Shown piece after piece: positions 1-12,622 of a stretch of DNA of 64,000 bases; position 1 is the stretch's first letter, and every line of letters starts with the position of its first letter. This DNA is from Aquilaria yunnanensis (lineage: Eukaryota > Streptophyta > Magnoliopsida > Malvales > Thymelaeaceae). Below the pieces are notes generated by a model, which worked only from the letters and a program-made list of their open reading frames with translations, was not told the DNA's origin and did no database searches. A program made the position numbers and the translations under genes. The DNA lies in contig JBDJPA010000012.1 of assembly GCA_039654915.1 (NCBI GenBank), forward strand, positions 1,674,001 to 1,738,000. The letters are read 5' to 3'.

Positions 1-1345
1 TTCTAGGAGGGGTGCAGCTACAGGAGTTATTTATTTTAATATTAGGGGTATGTGGAAAATTATTCTATGAAACAGTAGCACAAACCCGGTTTAAATCATG
101 TACATACGTAGGCTAAAATTTTTTGGAACCCTAAGCAAACTAATTTAGAATTGAGTGAGGTAAATTTCTTTTGACTCAATTTTGTGAGAAGAATCTAATG
201 GTGATCCCAGATTTTTCATTCGATACTCGGTTGGAAATGACAAAAATGCCCTAGCCTAAAGAAAATGACTTTGAGCTTCCAGCATGGAATTTTGACTTAA
301 CAACGACTAAAAGAATTATCTAAGGGTCAAGATTCCTAGTTTTATATTCATTTTCTAAATTGATAGGTAAAATTAGTAAAATACCCTTTGAGGGTAAAAT
401 GGAAATTTTCTTTTCCCTTAATTTCTAGGGTTATTATATAGGCACTAATTGAAAAGGAAAATAAAAAATTTATCCATAAATATACTTTTAAACATTAATA
501 AAAATATTTCATTGAAGTTAAAGGGTAGTGAAATTGATAAAACCTTGTGCTTAAAGTCTTGTTTAATGATAATATGAATCAAGGAGAAGTTTGTTCACTT
601 TAACATCTCAATGATGAATAAAAATTTAATTTGATAGTTTAATGGAAAATTTTAAACTTTTAGTATCTAATATCTAAAAAGATGATTGTTCAATGGGCAA
701 ACATATAGGGTCGTTGGATTGTATGAATAAACTTTTGCAACGGTCTTGCATTTGAAAGTGCAATAGATTAAAATATGAGGTCTTAAATAAAAAAGAATTG
801 AAAAATGGATGTATTATGAAGAATTTAGCCATTATCCTAAAATAGTGTAATTAAAATAACAGGTCTATTTAAGGTATTATAATATATTAAACTTTAAGTG
901 CAAAAAAACCGTTTACCATTTATGCACATTCGTACCTTTTATAATATACGAGATAAGAGATAAGAGATATTCGTTGTTGAAATATTTTTGTTATCAAGCA
1001 TTTTCTTTAGCAAGAAACCGAATCATCCAATATATTTGTTAATAAAGCATTATAAACGAGCAGTGGCAACAATAAATGAGCAAACAAGAAATTAGGGTTG
1101 ATAGTAAAAAGGGCTCTTATTAATCAACAAATTTCAGTGATTAGAAGAAAGGAGGTGGAAAACACTTGTCTCGTTAATTCTAATTTTACTAAGACTTATG
1201 TACTGTTAGTTATATATTCTTTGTTGAAATATTAAAAGGACTCTTATTAAGGTTGCGTGATCTTCAAGTCATGGGTTGCCTAATTAAGCAGTTTATAAAT
1301 TCGCGTAACCCTAACTATTCGTAAACATACTAGCAAGCGAAAAAA
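1..1345. other. Intergenic, AT-rich, no gene recognised
   Basis: Short frames only, rich in A/T, with no coding pattern or repeat that I can name. The last few hundred bases lie upstream of the broken NAC gene and would hold its promoter, but no clear TATA box or motif stood out. Confidence 0.5.
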
Positions 1346-2536
1346 ATGGCCATCCCTAACTCTCTCAAACCTACGCCACTCCCTCCGCTTCCCATCGGAT
1401 TCAAGTTTCGGCCGAGCGACAAGGTACTCTTGGCCCACTACCTGTACAAGAAGGTGGCCGGACCTGCGTATTCCGACCCCTTTGTGAGGGAATGCGACAT
1501 CTACGGCGAGCAGGAGCCGTGGGAGATATAGAGAGACTTCGGTGGGGGGACCAAGGCTGACTCCGAGGATCTCCACTTCTTCACCAAGTTGAAGCCCAAG
1601 ACCACAAATGGCTCGAGGAAAGATCGGACCATCGGGCGCGGTACGTGGAAAGGAGAGGATTCGGGTACCCAAGTGTGGGGCGATCGCGATCACACGACAA
1701 AAGAGAGGAAGTTGCTGGGCCTCAAGAAGCGATTTCGGTACGAAACCGGGAAAGGTGGAGCGCCGCGGCCGAAGCTAGATGCTCGGTGGATCATGTTCCA
1801 ATACGCCCTTGATGCCGCCTCGTTGCCTCCCTCGTACGAGGCCAAGAACTACGTTCTTTGCGTGCTTCGGAGGCTGAAGAATCAGAAGAGGAAAGCTGAT
1901 GAAAGATACGATAATGATGAGCCGATAGAGAATATTGCTGGTAAGCGCTTGGAGACTGAGGATGTTGCACCATTCTACAACTACTGTATCTGGTACGGTG
2001 GCGCTTCAACCTTCACTAATCCATCTGTAGAGCCGTGTTCTGTGGCTGATGGCCCTCAGGCGCAGTATCAAGATCCTATTCCTGCACAGATGGCTCCGGC
2101 AGAAGGAGTCGGGGATGCTGACGCAGAAAATGTGGAATTATACGACATGGTGATGAAAGAACTCGAACTGGAGGAGGAAGGCCAGAAGGGTCGGCCGTTG
2201 GTCATTGAGATTGAGGATTCTGATGAGGATGTGGAAGATGGTGAAAAGGATGAGTCGGTGATAATAGATGTTGAGGAGTATGATAATGTGAAGAGCGGAG
2301 CCAATGTTGTTGAACCTGAACAAGAGGCTGGTGGTGGTGACAATAATCTACGGCAGGAAGATGACTTGAGCTGGTTGGAGGAGATCGACTTCAGTGCATT
2401 TGAGGGTGGCTTTCAAGATGTGACCTTCGATTCTTTCTTCGCCGACGTGCCAGAGAGTTCGTTCGACATTAGTGCTTGTGGATCCAAGGCTGCTGCCGCC
2501 TCTGCTTCACCAAGTCTTGGCGTTGCTGCTAATTAA
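1346..2536 (+). pseudogene. NAC-domain transcription factor-like gene, interrupted by one in-frame stop
   Basis: One uninterrupted reading frame of 397 codons apart from a single TAG at 1529-1531. Codons 1-61 carry NAC subdomains A and B (a GFKFRPSD block, then DIYGEQEPWEI). Downstream in the same frame come subdomain C-like (HFFTKL, RTIGRGTWKG), subdomain D-like (LGLKKRFRYETGKGG, ARWIMFQYAL) and E-like (YVLCVLRRLKNQKRK) stretches. The C-terminal half is acidic (many E/D at about residues 225-300), as expected of an activation domain. The stop falls where relatives commonly have tryptophan (EIW), so TGG to TAG is the simplest history. No splice pair removing it was found; NAC genes usually have an intron near here, but none is seen. 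The rest of the frame is undamaged, so the change is recent, or the stop is read through, or it is a sequencing error. It is a divergent NAC, unlike the FEZ-type gene further right. Confidence 0.75.
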
Positions 2537-3599
2537 CTAGTAATTAGTCATTAGTTAATTTGTGTAATTAAATTAAGTACCTGACTAAATTTAGAAGCTA
2601 GCTCTTTTGTAAGTATTTCTGTGATTGAGAACTGATCTGATGTAGATGCCGTACAGGCTTTTTTGTGGCAATAAAATTATATGTTTTCTTTTTTCATTAC
2701 ATATGTAAGTAGAATGACGCCCTTGTCTAAATTTGCAGCAAGCACAGGAATGAGTTCTTAAGCTGCAAGTTCGATCATTCTGATCTTGTCGCCAAACGTA
2801 CGTTGTGGATGGGGTGTACCTAACAATTCATTTTCAGAATTTGAGAGTTGATTAATTCTCTAATATATAGATGAGTCTGTGACTTTAAAGTCTCAAGGAC
2901 AGATATATAGTTTGCTTGGGCCCCTTTTCAACATCCGTTACCATCTTGGAAGACGCGTTCCTGATTCCAGTTCACCATCAATAAAGAAGTCTGGTGACAA
3001 CTATAATATCATGGAGATTTTTTTCCCAAACGACCACGTTTCTATGATGGATTATTATTTGCGTTGGTGGGCCAGCATTCCTCTTTTCTGCTATTATAAG
3101 CGAGTTATTCCACCTTTTCAAGTCCGCGCAAACAAGGCTGGTAAACAAGTTCTATAGGCAGGGGGGGTGCAATACAATTACCGGTCACTTACATGCTAAT
3201 TACTAGTCCCCGTTGGGAAAATTTACTTTCTTGATGAATTCCAAACATCGTGGAAACTGTAATGTGCTAGTATTATATCAAAATTTGGTCTTGATAATAA
3301 CATTTTAGAGACTATCCATCCGGATACTTGCTCATACATAATACATCTAAATAAGGGTAAAAAAAATCAAATACAATAAAGTCCTTGAAGCTTCGAGCTT
3401 TGCAGCCCTGTAAAGTAAATTAGCACAGTGAAACTAGGGCCAACTCGCGGTTAGATACCCATTCACCTTCGAGCTCGAATACCCACCCAGCAATAACGAG
3501 GAGTAAATAAATTAATCCATGTCAGAACTCGTGTACAAAGCAAGGGCATACCTCTGGTCCCAGGCTGATCCTGTTTCAACTAACCCCATCTGCGCTTTC
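2537..3599. other. Intergenic between the NAC-like gene and PMT2-type gene
   Basis: Holds the 3' flanks of both neighbours, which converge here. A 92-codon frame at 2879-3157 (+) matches no family I recognise and lacks coding signs. Nothing else seen. Confidence 0.5.
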
Positions 3600-6500
3600 T
3601 CAATGTGCCGAGGTCGAGTTTCCAACCCAGTATTGCTTAACGGCTACCAAAATTTTCTCAGGGACCAGAGGGCCATCTTCGTGGTCAACCATCTTAGCAT
3701 CCCACCTCATCCCTCCAATTAACTTCTTTACCTTAATTATTGTATCAACTTCATCCCGAATTATGACTGCACCTTCTGGCCGCAAATTCCGGTCCATCTC
3801 CAAAAGGATGTCCTCCAGATTACATCTGCATACATCCAGTGGCATAGGTATTCCATACATACATACATACATACATATATATATATATACATATATATAT
3901 ATGACAGTTCCACAATTACAAAAGATTGACTTGACAGTTAATACGATATGAGATCTATGATGCTGTAAAACTGTGTCCACGTGCTTGTGTTATGATATAA
4001 AAGAACAAGATGAATTGCATGGTCAATTTCAACAGAAATTGTTGATTCATTTCACTTTGTAGGAGCGAAATGAACTAACACTCACCACATACACTTACCA
4101 TACAAAAAACACATGGATTCAACAAGATGCATACAATTTCAAGGCTTAGACAGATCATATGCATACAACAAGAGGAATAAAACAGGCCAAGATTAACATG
4201 TACTCTTAACTGTTTCTCTATAAAAGGACCAGGTGAATACTAGAATCATGCCATAACCGTCCAATAAGCATAGAATGATAAAACAACTTTTTGCTCTTTG
4301 AAACTCACCTGTCCTTGTATAGACTGAAAACACCATTGGCATGTATGAGATCATATGTCCTTGGGTAAGTGGAGAAGGCTTCACACCTGACCACAAAAGA
4401 AAATAGAATGTTATTTTGTTGTAAGCAATAAGAGGTGAAGGATGAACTGGACAATAGAAAGTCATGCAACAGTGACAATAAAAAAACGAAGAGAGAACAA
4501 TGGGAAGCACGGAGAACAAGCACCAAAGGAGCATTATACAGAAATTCAAAAAGGACCATCAGAAACCAATTTGGTCATGCTTATTTGTTTATTTTTTAAA
4601 CCAAAAAATGCTTCAGCACCAAAAATTATGGCAAGAAAGGCAAGAGTTTGAAGCTGTACCAATCATGATAGATCCCAATTAATCCTCGTTCATATATGAC
4701 ACCCAATGTGTTCTTCTCTGCTATTGTGGGCATCACATTCATAACCCACAGAACAGGAGATTCAAGAGCTGCAGCAAAACCTCCCAATCCAGCGTTCATA
4801 TCCATGATGTTCCTGTACCTGCCTGAGTCAATAAGTTTATTAATTTTCTTATAAGCATTCACATGCTTCTTCCAGTTGCGATTGTCCTCACGGTATTCCT
4901 CAACAGTAACCCCAGGAATGCTTCCACTAGCGATTCTAGGAGGGACAGCATATAGCCTCTCAGGGAATGGCTTCAGTTTCCCCCCAGCGACCTCATCACC
5001 AATAACTTCAGGATATGGAGTTACGCACACATCCATCTTCTTGTACCTATACAACAACAGGCCATTAGTAATTAGATTTTCGGGAGAAAAACAGCACTTA
5101 TGGCTTCAATGTTGTACAGATATACACACAAATGCCAGGATAGAAGTATAGCAACTTAAAAATTGTTATTAGAGAGATTGAAATGAGAAACATCATGTGA
5201 AATGTGATCCCATTGCACTGCTCATACCAGACGTCATCAACCTCATCAGCTTTGCAAAATGAAACTTGAGAATCATCCTGCCTGTCACGGCAGGAGTCAT
5301 CTGTTACTCTCTTTTGCCAAATTGCAATTTCGCCCTTTTCTGACTTCTTTTCCCAGCAAAGTTGGCGGGCTATCTCCTCAATCTTTTCTTGCTCCTCCTG
5401 GAGCTCCTCCTTCGGACGTTGCCAGGCTTTATAATTGGTCTTCCAGTTGATTGGAGGACCTGATAGTACCCAGTAACCACCAGGTCTAAGAACTCGGTCC
5501 ACCTCCTTCATGTACATTCCATCTGCAAAAATGGAAGTCCCAAGAAGCATATTACGAATTAATCAATCCACCTTTCAGAACAGAAAGGTAAATGATTCAA
5601 CACCAAAATTGACCAAATCAAAGTGAAAATGAAATAATTGTTATTCCTTTAAGAGGAGAACATCTAATTTGATATTACACTCACCATTTGCTCCCCAAGG
5701 AATTAAGCAACGGGAACAATGGGCCATGTCAAAGACTCTGGATGGATATGGCATCTTTATAGTACCAAGAACACCAATAACAGCAGGTACACCTCTCTCA
5801 AGAGCAAATTGAACTTGTGCTTCATGTGAGTCCCTTGGTGCAAAAGACATTGTAATGACTTTCCGACTCCATAAATAGGCTCCCCAACTTGCGACCTATG
5901 GAAAACAACAAAATGTGAGTGAAATGACTTCATAGACATAGTCAGAAAACTTCTGTGCATGTAATGAAAATTGCCATCGGAAGCATAGCATACCCCACAA
6001 CCAGTGTCCAGTGCAGTTCTAACTGTCCCATTAGTTATTGGGATCACAGAAGCAAGTTGGTCAATGTACTTATCAGCCCCTTGCGGAAACTGTGTCCCTC
6101 CACCAGGGAACCTAAACACATTGCCCTCATATTGGATCCAGTTCTGAATAGCCTTTTCAACAGTCAATGCCTTATATGGTGCATTTGCATAAGGCACATA
6201 ATCACGGCTCTTAGGCCAGGGGAATGGAGTTACATATCCCTTTGGCGCTGGTATGAGACAATGAAGTTTCTTCCCCTCGGGAGGACAATGTCTCTCACGA
6301 TAATTCATGTTTTCTCTAGGGAAGGTCATCGCCCGGCTTTGATCCTGGCAAGGCGTGTAATCAGTGTAACGGGAGTCACAAGGCTCAAAAAATTTCGGCT
6401 TCTCCGACTCATCCACTTTGCCAACATCACCGCCATGATGAGTTTCAAAATTTAAGCTTGGGATGATATTGCAATCCGCCCCATGCTTGGTCATCTCAAC

Positions 6501-6638
6501 AGCTATGCTATCTCCCTTCCCAAAACCACTTCTCTGCCATGCCCCCAGTATGTAGAAAAAACAACACAACCCAACCACAATTAATATCTGCACAGAGCTT
6601 CGAGTTCTATTATCAGCTGCATTTGATTTCAGAGCCAT
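3600..6638 (-). CDS. PMT2: PMT2-type probable Golgi methyltransferase
   Basis: Six coding exons on the minus strand, all with GT-AG junctions that keep frame: 6638-5994, 5895-5685, 5522-5228, 5046-4660, 4386-4309 and 3825-3600. They give 613 codons, the family's usual length. The protein is a type II membrane protein: a short cytosolic N-terminus, one membrane span at about residues 14-34 ([19 protein letters not shown]), then a luminal DUF248 methyltransferase region. Visible family blocks are [38 protein letters not shown], the SAM-binding [13 protein letters not shown] at about 211-223, [29 protein letters not shown] and the second-half repeat [15 protein letters not shown]. The family is thought to methylate pectic polysaccharides in the Golgi; the substrate of this member is inferred, not shown. 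It most resembles Arabidopsis PMT2 (At1g26850) from memory. No disabling change was found. A 5'-UTR intron lies upstream. Confidence 0.93.
3854..3902. repeat. (ACAT)n/(AT)n microsatellite in the last PMT2 intron
   Basis: Tetranucleotide CATA units pass directly into TA repeats inside the intron between coding exons 5 and 6. A likely length-variable site. Confidence 0.9.
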
Positions 6639-6645
6639 GATGAAC

Positions 6646-7105
6646 CTGGAGCAGAGCCCGCTAAGATCAAATCAATTGAAGCACAAACACAAAGCAAAAC
6701 CAATCCAACGAAAGCATCCAGATGACTCAATTACAACCAAGCTCTAGTGTAACATCCACATCAATCCAATAATGAAGCAATAAACACCGGGATCTGACAC
6801 GGGACTAGCAAGTTAGAGATTTTGTTCAAGAAATTCGATTCAATTATCGGAAACCAAATTCGGACCGTGTTGAACAGATCCCTTAAGCTCAAGCTACAGA
6901 ACCACAAACAACTTCATTCTTGTCTACAAGATCAAGCACAAAGAGCATGAAGGTTACGAGCAGGAGCTCAAATCATCAAATCAGCAGAAACTCTAAGCAC
7001 CCGACAGCCAAAACTGAACACATAGCAACTGGATCATTTCACTTGCAACAAAAATCATCAAATCAGCTTCGAAAAAACAAAAAGAGGAAAGATCAGATCA
7101 CTTAC
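6646..7105 (-). other. Probable 5'-UTR intron of the PMT2-type gene
   Basis: On the minus strand a strong donor (GTAAGT) begins at 7105 and a CAG acceptor ends at 6646, seven bases before the start codon. No coding is seen inside. Introns just ahead of the start codon are common in plant genes and often raise expression. Transcript data would settle it. Confidence 0.6.
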
Positions 7106-7341
7106 GAATCGCATGAAGCGAGAAGCACTAGTGTTCAGACTTCTTTCGTGTTCCGAGGAGAAGAACCGGCAATGATTGCGGGGGAAATTAAACAAGTGTG
7201 GATCTGAGAAAGAGACGTGTCAGTAAATCACCGACGAAGCCCTGGCTAGCCTCGAATCGACATGGAAGAGGACATGAAAAACATTAGCCACTTCCATCGA
7301 TTTCGCTTTATAGTTTTACCGACAAGGTTCAAGATCACACG

Positions 7342-7346
<5 letters not shown>

Positions 7347-7377
<31 letters not shown>
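7347..7377. promoter_or_regulatory. (CT)n/(GA)n tract near the presumed PMT2 transcription start
   Basis: About 15 CT units on the plus strand, hence (GA)n in the sense of the gene. It lies some 240 bp upstream of the 5'-UTR intron donor. Pyrimidine/GA tracts of this kind are common in plant core promoters and leaders, and may bind GAGA-binding BPC proteins. The role here is inferred from position only. Confidence 0.45.
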
Positions 7378-7381
<4 letters not shown>

Positions 7382-7385
7382 TCCT

Positions 7386-8449
7386 TTCACACTTTTTTCC
7401 ACATTTGAAGAACTATAACTCTTCAGCAGAACTATATGCTTTGAGACAAAAAAGTAGCTGAACTATTTTTTGTGTCAAATAGGCGATTCAAGTTACCACA
7501 TCAATGTCTTATGTTTCACCGCTTAAGATCCACTCAATCACTTGTTTTCAGTAGAAGTATGGGTACATTATTTTAATAAAATGGAAAAAAATTTCCGAAG
7601 AGAATTCATATTTTAAAATGAAAAATTGTATTTTAAATGTTTCTCACTTCTTTGAAGGATTTCTCCAATGTCACCTTATTTTTTGTTCGAAATCCAAAGC
7701 TCTACATGTACAGATACACAAAACACACAAAAACTACCTTTTAGGTTTTGGATGGTGGTAGCTTTTATGGTAGGACATGTACAATCTACACCGTCGCACC
7801 CTTAGATAGTGCCGTAAACAAATATAATGTTCAGTAAATTATTTATGAATTAGTGTTTTTTATATTTATTTATTTAATTAAATGAATAAATATAAATAAA
7901 ATATTATTTGTTTGTTTATCCTCATGAATAGTTCAGTTAATGTCGTTTATATTTGTGTGTTTATTTGTCCCTTTATTTGTTTGTTTGTTTATATTATTAT
8001 TTATTTTTTTATAAATTCATTTATTCCTGATGTTTATTTTTGTTTATTTGTTTATGTTTATTTATTTTGTTCATGAATACATTTATTCATATTGTTTACG
8101 ATCATGTTCATTCAATGGTATTCATGAACACTTTCATTTGTTCAATTTATTTGATTCACGATAATATTATTGTTAACGAATAACACGAATATATTTATTG
8201 ATAAACGAACGAATATGAACAAAGAAAATATATGTTAAGGCAATCTATTCGTGTTTGTTCAATTTGCTTTCATCCCTACACCTAGATTGACTCTAATATC
8301 ATGAGTCACAAATTAGGTCTTACATTGATGTTGCAGCTACTCTTTAATTATACCATGTGTCTTTCCTTTTGTAAGGACGAGTGTTATATGCACTAGTTCT
8401 ATTACTTGTAGTAGTGGTAGAGTCACGTTATAGTTGCTCCCACTGAATT
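7386..8449. other. Intergenic; low-complexity TTTATTTG-rich stretch
   Basis: The stretch 7840-8240 is dominated by TTTATTTG/TTTGTTTA words and their complement, with several ATTCATGAA-type palindromic words. This pattern is seen in old non-autonomous transposons, but no terminal repeats could be placed. No gene seen. Confidence 0.4.
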
Positions 8450-9190
8450 TTGGTAGATACAGTATTTTTTCTTTCTTAATTTGCAATTTAACCTCATAAG
8501 TTTTAAAATTTACAAATACATGTTTTAGAAAAATTAACTATTACCCCCCACTAACTATTTTTTCTAGCTTTACCTCTATCGTCCTAAATTCTTTGCAACA
8601 TTTCAGTTTTTCCACTTAAGTTTAACTTAATTTATTTATACTAATATTTGCTAAAAAAATTTCAAAAATTTATATTAAAAAACTTTAAATCTTGTAGTTT
8701 CTAAATATAAAATTTTTTTAAAATTTTATTAAATATAAATATAAATACATTTAAATTAAACGTACAATAAAAAACTGAAATAGTATAAAGACTTTGAATG
8801 GTGGGAGTATGTGACATTATTTCTAGTTCTCCCACCTAGCATTCGATATCTAGGATAATATGCATCATCTCAAAATTCCCAAATCAACCAAAAACAGTAA
8901 TTAGCTTCAACTTTTTCACAACATTTTGTTCCCTAATTCTTTTACCCTTTGACTCAGATAGAGTTCGGCCACAGATTCATTCCTAATTATAACCATCATT
9001 GGAAAGACTTTGCATTGAGGTGAAAATTTAGTTTAAGTTGGCTGCTAAATTAGATAAGTTTAACGGCTCTAATCTATTTGGTTGGCCTACAACCATAAAT
9101 AAGTAGCCTATTTGGTCGAAAAAACAGTTTAGCTGCTTATACATGCCAAAATATATAGCTTTGTGGCAAATTCGTCTTTTCCTCCCAAAA
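8450..9190 (+). repeat. Dispersed repeat, copy A (inverted relative to 18090-18570)
   Basis: The sequence matches the reverse complement of 18090-18570 over several blocks, for example the run around the words CTAGTTCTCCCACCTAGCATTC and CCCAAATCAACCAAAAA. The copies are clearly diverged. Copy A carries a MITE that copy B lacks. The family is not identified. It is non-coding and probably a DNA-transposon remnant. Confidence 0.75.
8573..8807 (-). mobile_element. Degenerate Stowaway-type MITE (in dispersed repeat copy A)
   Basis: 235 bp flanked by TA at 8571-8572 and 8808-8809. The ends are decayed versions of CTCCCTCCGTCC / GGACGGAGGGAG. The interior shares the TAGTTTCTAAATAT core (inverted) with the elements at 17797-18036 and 34952-35183. 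The paralogous copy B has an uninterrupted TA at this place, which marks the insertion point. Confidence 0.7.
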
Positions 9191-9468
9191 AGTTCACTGC
9201 TACTAAAATATTCCGACGATGTAAACGGAGTCGGAGATGTTCAGCTTCGTTTTTTCACTTACGATTCTTTTCATTGTTGGGAATTGTTTTGTGATAAAAA
9301 AAAACAAATAACCAAAACATTTAGTACTAATTTAAAGTATACAAAGAATATTATAAAAGGTGTAATATACTTCTATCACCAAAAGAATATAACTAAGGAG
9401 TGCTTAAATTATTGTATGTAAGTTTACCCAAGATAAATAAGTTCCAAATATTATAATATAACTCTAAT

Positions 9469-9486
9469 AAGTATCTCATGGTTATT
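9469..9486. repeat. Left target-site duplication of the LINE fragment
   Basis: An 18-base word (AAGTATCTCATGGTTATT) is repeated exactly at 11384-11401, just after an A-rich tail. This is the hallmark of target-primed LINE insertion. Confidence 0.85.
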
Positions 9487-11383
9487 ATAATACCAATTCG
9501 GGTCAAATACGGTTTTTCTTGAATATCTTTGGAGTGTCAAGAGATATTTAGGATTACCAACCTGTGTTGGCAGAAAGAAGAAAAGAGCTTTTATTTTTTT
9601 AAAGGAGCAGGTTTAGAAATATATCTCAGCTTGACACAATAAGACATTATTGAAAGAAGGTAAGAAAATTCTTATTAAAGTAGTGGCTCAATCTTTCCCC
9701 ACCTATACTATGAATGTTTTCCATATTCCATAGACAATATGCAGGGAGTTAGACATTACCATGAACAACTTTTTCTGGAATCATGGAAATTTTGGTCAAT
9801 GGGTAAACGGGATGTGTTGGAATCGTATGATGTCGTGCAAAGAGAATAGAGGGATTGGTTTTTGGGACCTTTTGGAGTTTAATATAATGATGCTTGCAAA
9901 GCAAGGATGGTGATTGCTAACAAATCAAAACTCCTTTGTGTGCCTGAATTCTGAAGGCTAAATATTTTCCTATGACTTCTTTACTAGATGCTCAAGATAA
10001 ATCCAATTCATCTTTTACCTAGCAGAGTATTCTGGAAGGGAAAAAAATCCTCTTGAATGGTGTAAGATGGCTTGAGGGAGTCTATGCGTATTTGAGAGGA
10101 TGCCTCGGTCCCAGGAGCGGAATCTTTTAGACTTTCAAATCCCCCCTTCTTTTTAAAACCTAATGCAATTGTTGATCAACTAATTTCGAGCAATCCAAAA
10201 TCCTAGAAATCTCCCTCTCCTTCATCAGTTGTTCACTGTAGCAAAGGCAGAATTATTTCAGCAAATCCTACTGCATGTATCTGAGTCACAAGATGCTCTG
10301 GTCTGACGTTGTAACTTTGATGGTGTGTACTTGGTGTGCAGTGGATACCACGTTTATATGCATATGGTGTTAAACAGGGCATGCCCGCCCAGCCATGATG
10401 AGCAAATATGGAAGGATATTTGTGTTTTAAGGCTTTAAGCAAGTATAAAAATTTTTTATGGAGAGTGGCGCATAACTGTTTACCTACCTAAGACAATTTA
10501 GCACTCCAAAAGATTACTCAAGATACCCACTGTCCCTTTTGCTCGTTTCCAGTTGAAACCGCCTTTCATGCCCTCGGAGACTGCTCATTTTATCATTTAC
10601 TTTGGAATGCTGAGCATTTGTTTTTTGTGATGGAATTGGGGGGAGATTAAGCCTGTAAGTCATTAACAAAGGTGCTTGATGCTTTGTCGTTGGAGGAATG
10701 GAGAAATCTTGTGGCTATAGCCTTGGTCTTATGGTAGCATTGGAATTCGATAGTTCATGGGGAGACCTGCTCTCATGTTGATGCGCTTAAATAGAAGTGT
10801 CAGAAGCTGGCAAATGTTCTCATTGTCTAATAGAGTCTCAATGTTATGGCCCTAGTCTACAGCTTGGTTGAAGCCTCATGCTAGCTGATATGAGTTGAAT
10901 ACGAATATTGCGGTAGGGTCTTCCAGTACTCTTGGTGTTGGGGCGATTATTCGAGATGACAAAAAAGGAATTGTTGCTGCTTTAGCTGTTAGGAAGGTGG
11001 GGCTGTTGGATGCCTTTTTTGGAGAAAGTACGGCTTTGCTTGGAGGTGTTGAAGTTGGCCAAGGACCTGGGGATTATTAGGTTGGTGGTTGAGGTTGATG
11101 ATTCCAAAGTGGTTCGAGCAGTGTTGGGGAACAAGGACAAACGGTCTGAAGCTTTCAGCTGCATCAATTAGATCTAACCCGGTTGGTAAAATGAGATGAT
11201 TGGTTTTTCCTTCATACTCATAGAGAGGCAAATGAAGCTATGCATCACTTAGCTCTTGTAACTCTTACTTGTCACGATTTTTCTCCTTGGACAAATGTTT
11301 TACCATCTCCTTTGTCGATCATTACTGCCAAAGAGATCATGGTTTAATGAGAACATGATATGATGCTTTGTATCAGAAAAAAA
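9487..11383 (+). mobile_element. 5'-truncated, decayed LINE (L1-type) retrotransposon
   Basis: The element is bounded by an 18-bp target-site duplication and ends in a run of about nine A. Translated fragments on the plus strand match the C-terminal part of plant LINE ORF2. There is a reverse transcriptase thumb-like block near 9670 (ILIKAVAQSFPTYTMNVF), a zf-RVT cysteine/histidine block near 10520 (CPFC...ETAFHALGDC) and an RNase H-like block near 10895 (VGAIIRDDKKGIVAAL). Many stops and frameshifts interrupt it. The 5' half of ORF2 and all of ORF1 are missing, as is usual after incomplete reverse transcription. It cannot be active. Confidence 0.85.
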
Positions 11384-11401
11384 AAGTATCTCATGGTTAT
11401 T
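11384..11401. repeat. Right target-site duplication of the LINE fragment
   Basis: Identical to 9469-9486 and directly abuts the A-tail of the LINE. Confidence 0.85.
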
Positions 11402-12622
11402 GCTCAAATAAGTACTCACCATGACAGTATCCCATATTATTTGTTACTTTTTTTAATGAAAATTACAAATTTCGTGCCACATAAGTATATTTTGTATGTT
11501 TTTCTAATATTACTTTTTATTAAATAGCATAATTATGACACGTAATATTCATGAAAATTTGCTTTACATAACAAGACTAATATATTTGAAGGGATATATA
11601 TATATAAATATGAGAAAGTGAGACATATTTTTCGTTACAAAAAAGTAATTATGAAATAGAGGAAGGAACAATATTTCTTTTCAGAAAAAAATAAAACAAA
11701 ACGTTCAGTGGAGTTGACATTTAAACAGAAAAAAATTAAAAAATTAAAAAATTTTGAAATTTGTTTCCCTGAAATCAGCTTTTTCGTTCATTTTGGGCTG
11801 AAACCAGATATAGTTAACTTCAGTTTGGTTTTCCGCTTCGGGTTTGTCAGTCGGATATCTCAGCTACCAGAAAAAACTGAGGTTTATTTCATATGTATTC
11901 GGGCTTCTCCTAGCCCATAAGCCTAAATTACACTTACTTGGGATTGGGCCACACACATCGGCCCAAATTATTACTAACCCGCTAACCATAACCCACACAC
12001 GCACACCACTACGGCGTACGCAGGCGGGCAGACGCTCAGCAATCGCTATCAGCTGACTGGTGAACGCTCGACGCTTCGGCCTGGACTCTGAAGGAAGCTC
12101 GCTCTCGCTGTCGCTCATCTGCTTGCCGCATCGCCGACTTGGCCTCGATCAAGCTCGTAGTCGCGAAGCCTGAAAGGAGGCCGCTCTGCACGCCATCGTC
12201 CAATAGCCACAACCACCGTCGTCGCTCATCGTCGAACAGATTCGGGAGAAGGTACTCAAGGTAGTTCTGAATTTATCTTGAAATTGTATGAATCTTATTA
12301 TGCGATATTGCGATTGAATGATGTATTATTCAGCGTTTCATCTAGTTTATTGCTGCTTGTACGAGATGAACTATCAAATTCCTATCCTAGTATGTGAAAT
12401 TCATTGGTTTAAGCTCGGGTTTAGGGGTCTATTCGATCTATTCGGTTTCTTGCCATCTGAAACCCAGAACCGAATAAACCGATTGCCCACGTCCCTCAGA
12501 GAATAAAACGATGTCGCTTCCATGAGTTTGCATGCAGAGACGGTAGACCTCGCCGTTTCTCCTGCAAGTCGAAGCTGATCCCAGACCAGAGAGTCAGAGA
12601 CAAGAGACAAATCAAAGTAAAG
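11402..12622. promoter_or_regulatory. Upstream region of mS23 with site II-type motifs
   Basis: TGGGCC at 11945-11950 and GGCCCA at 11960-11965 match plant site II elements, which are typical of genes for ribosomal and mitochondrial proteins. The stretch 12000-12260 is GC-richer than its surroundings and ends at a plausible splice donor (AAG/GTAGTT near 12260). It may be a non-coding first exon joined to an acceptor near 12570, but this is a guess. No separate protein gene was recognised. Confidence 0.4.

Noticed and set aside
1280..1693. 137-codon minus-strand frame
   Set aside because: Shadow of the GC-rich NAC-like gene on the opposite strand; no family resemblance.
2879..3157. 92-codon plus-strand frame after the NAC-like gene
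   Set aside because: No family resemblance or coding bias; likely chance.
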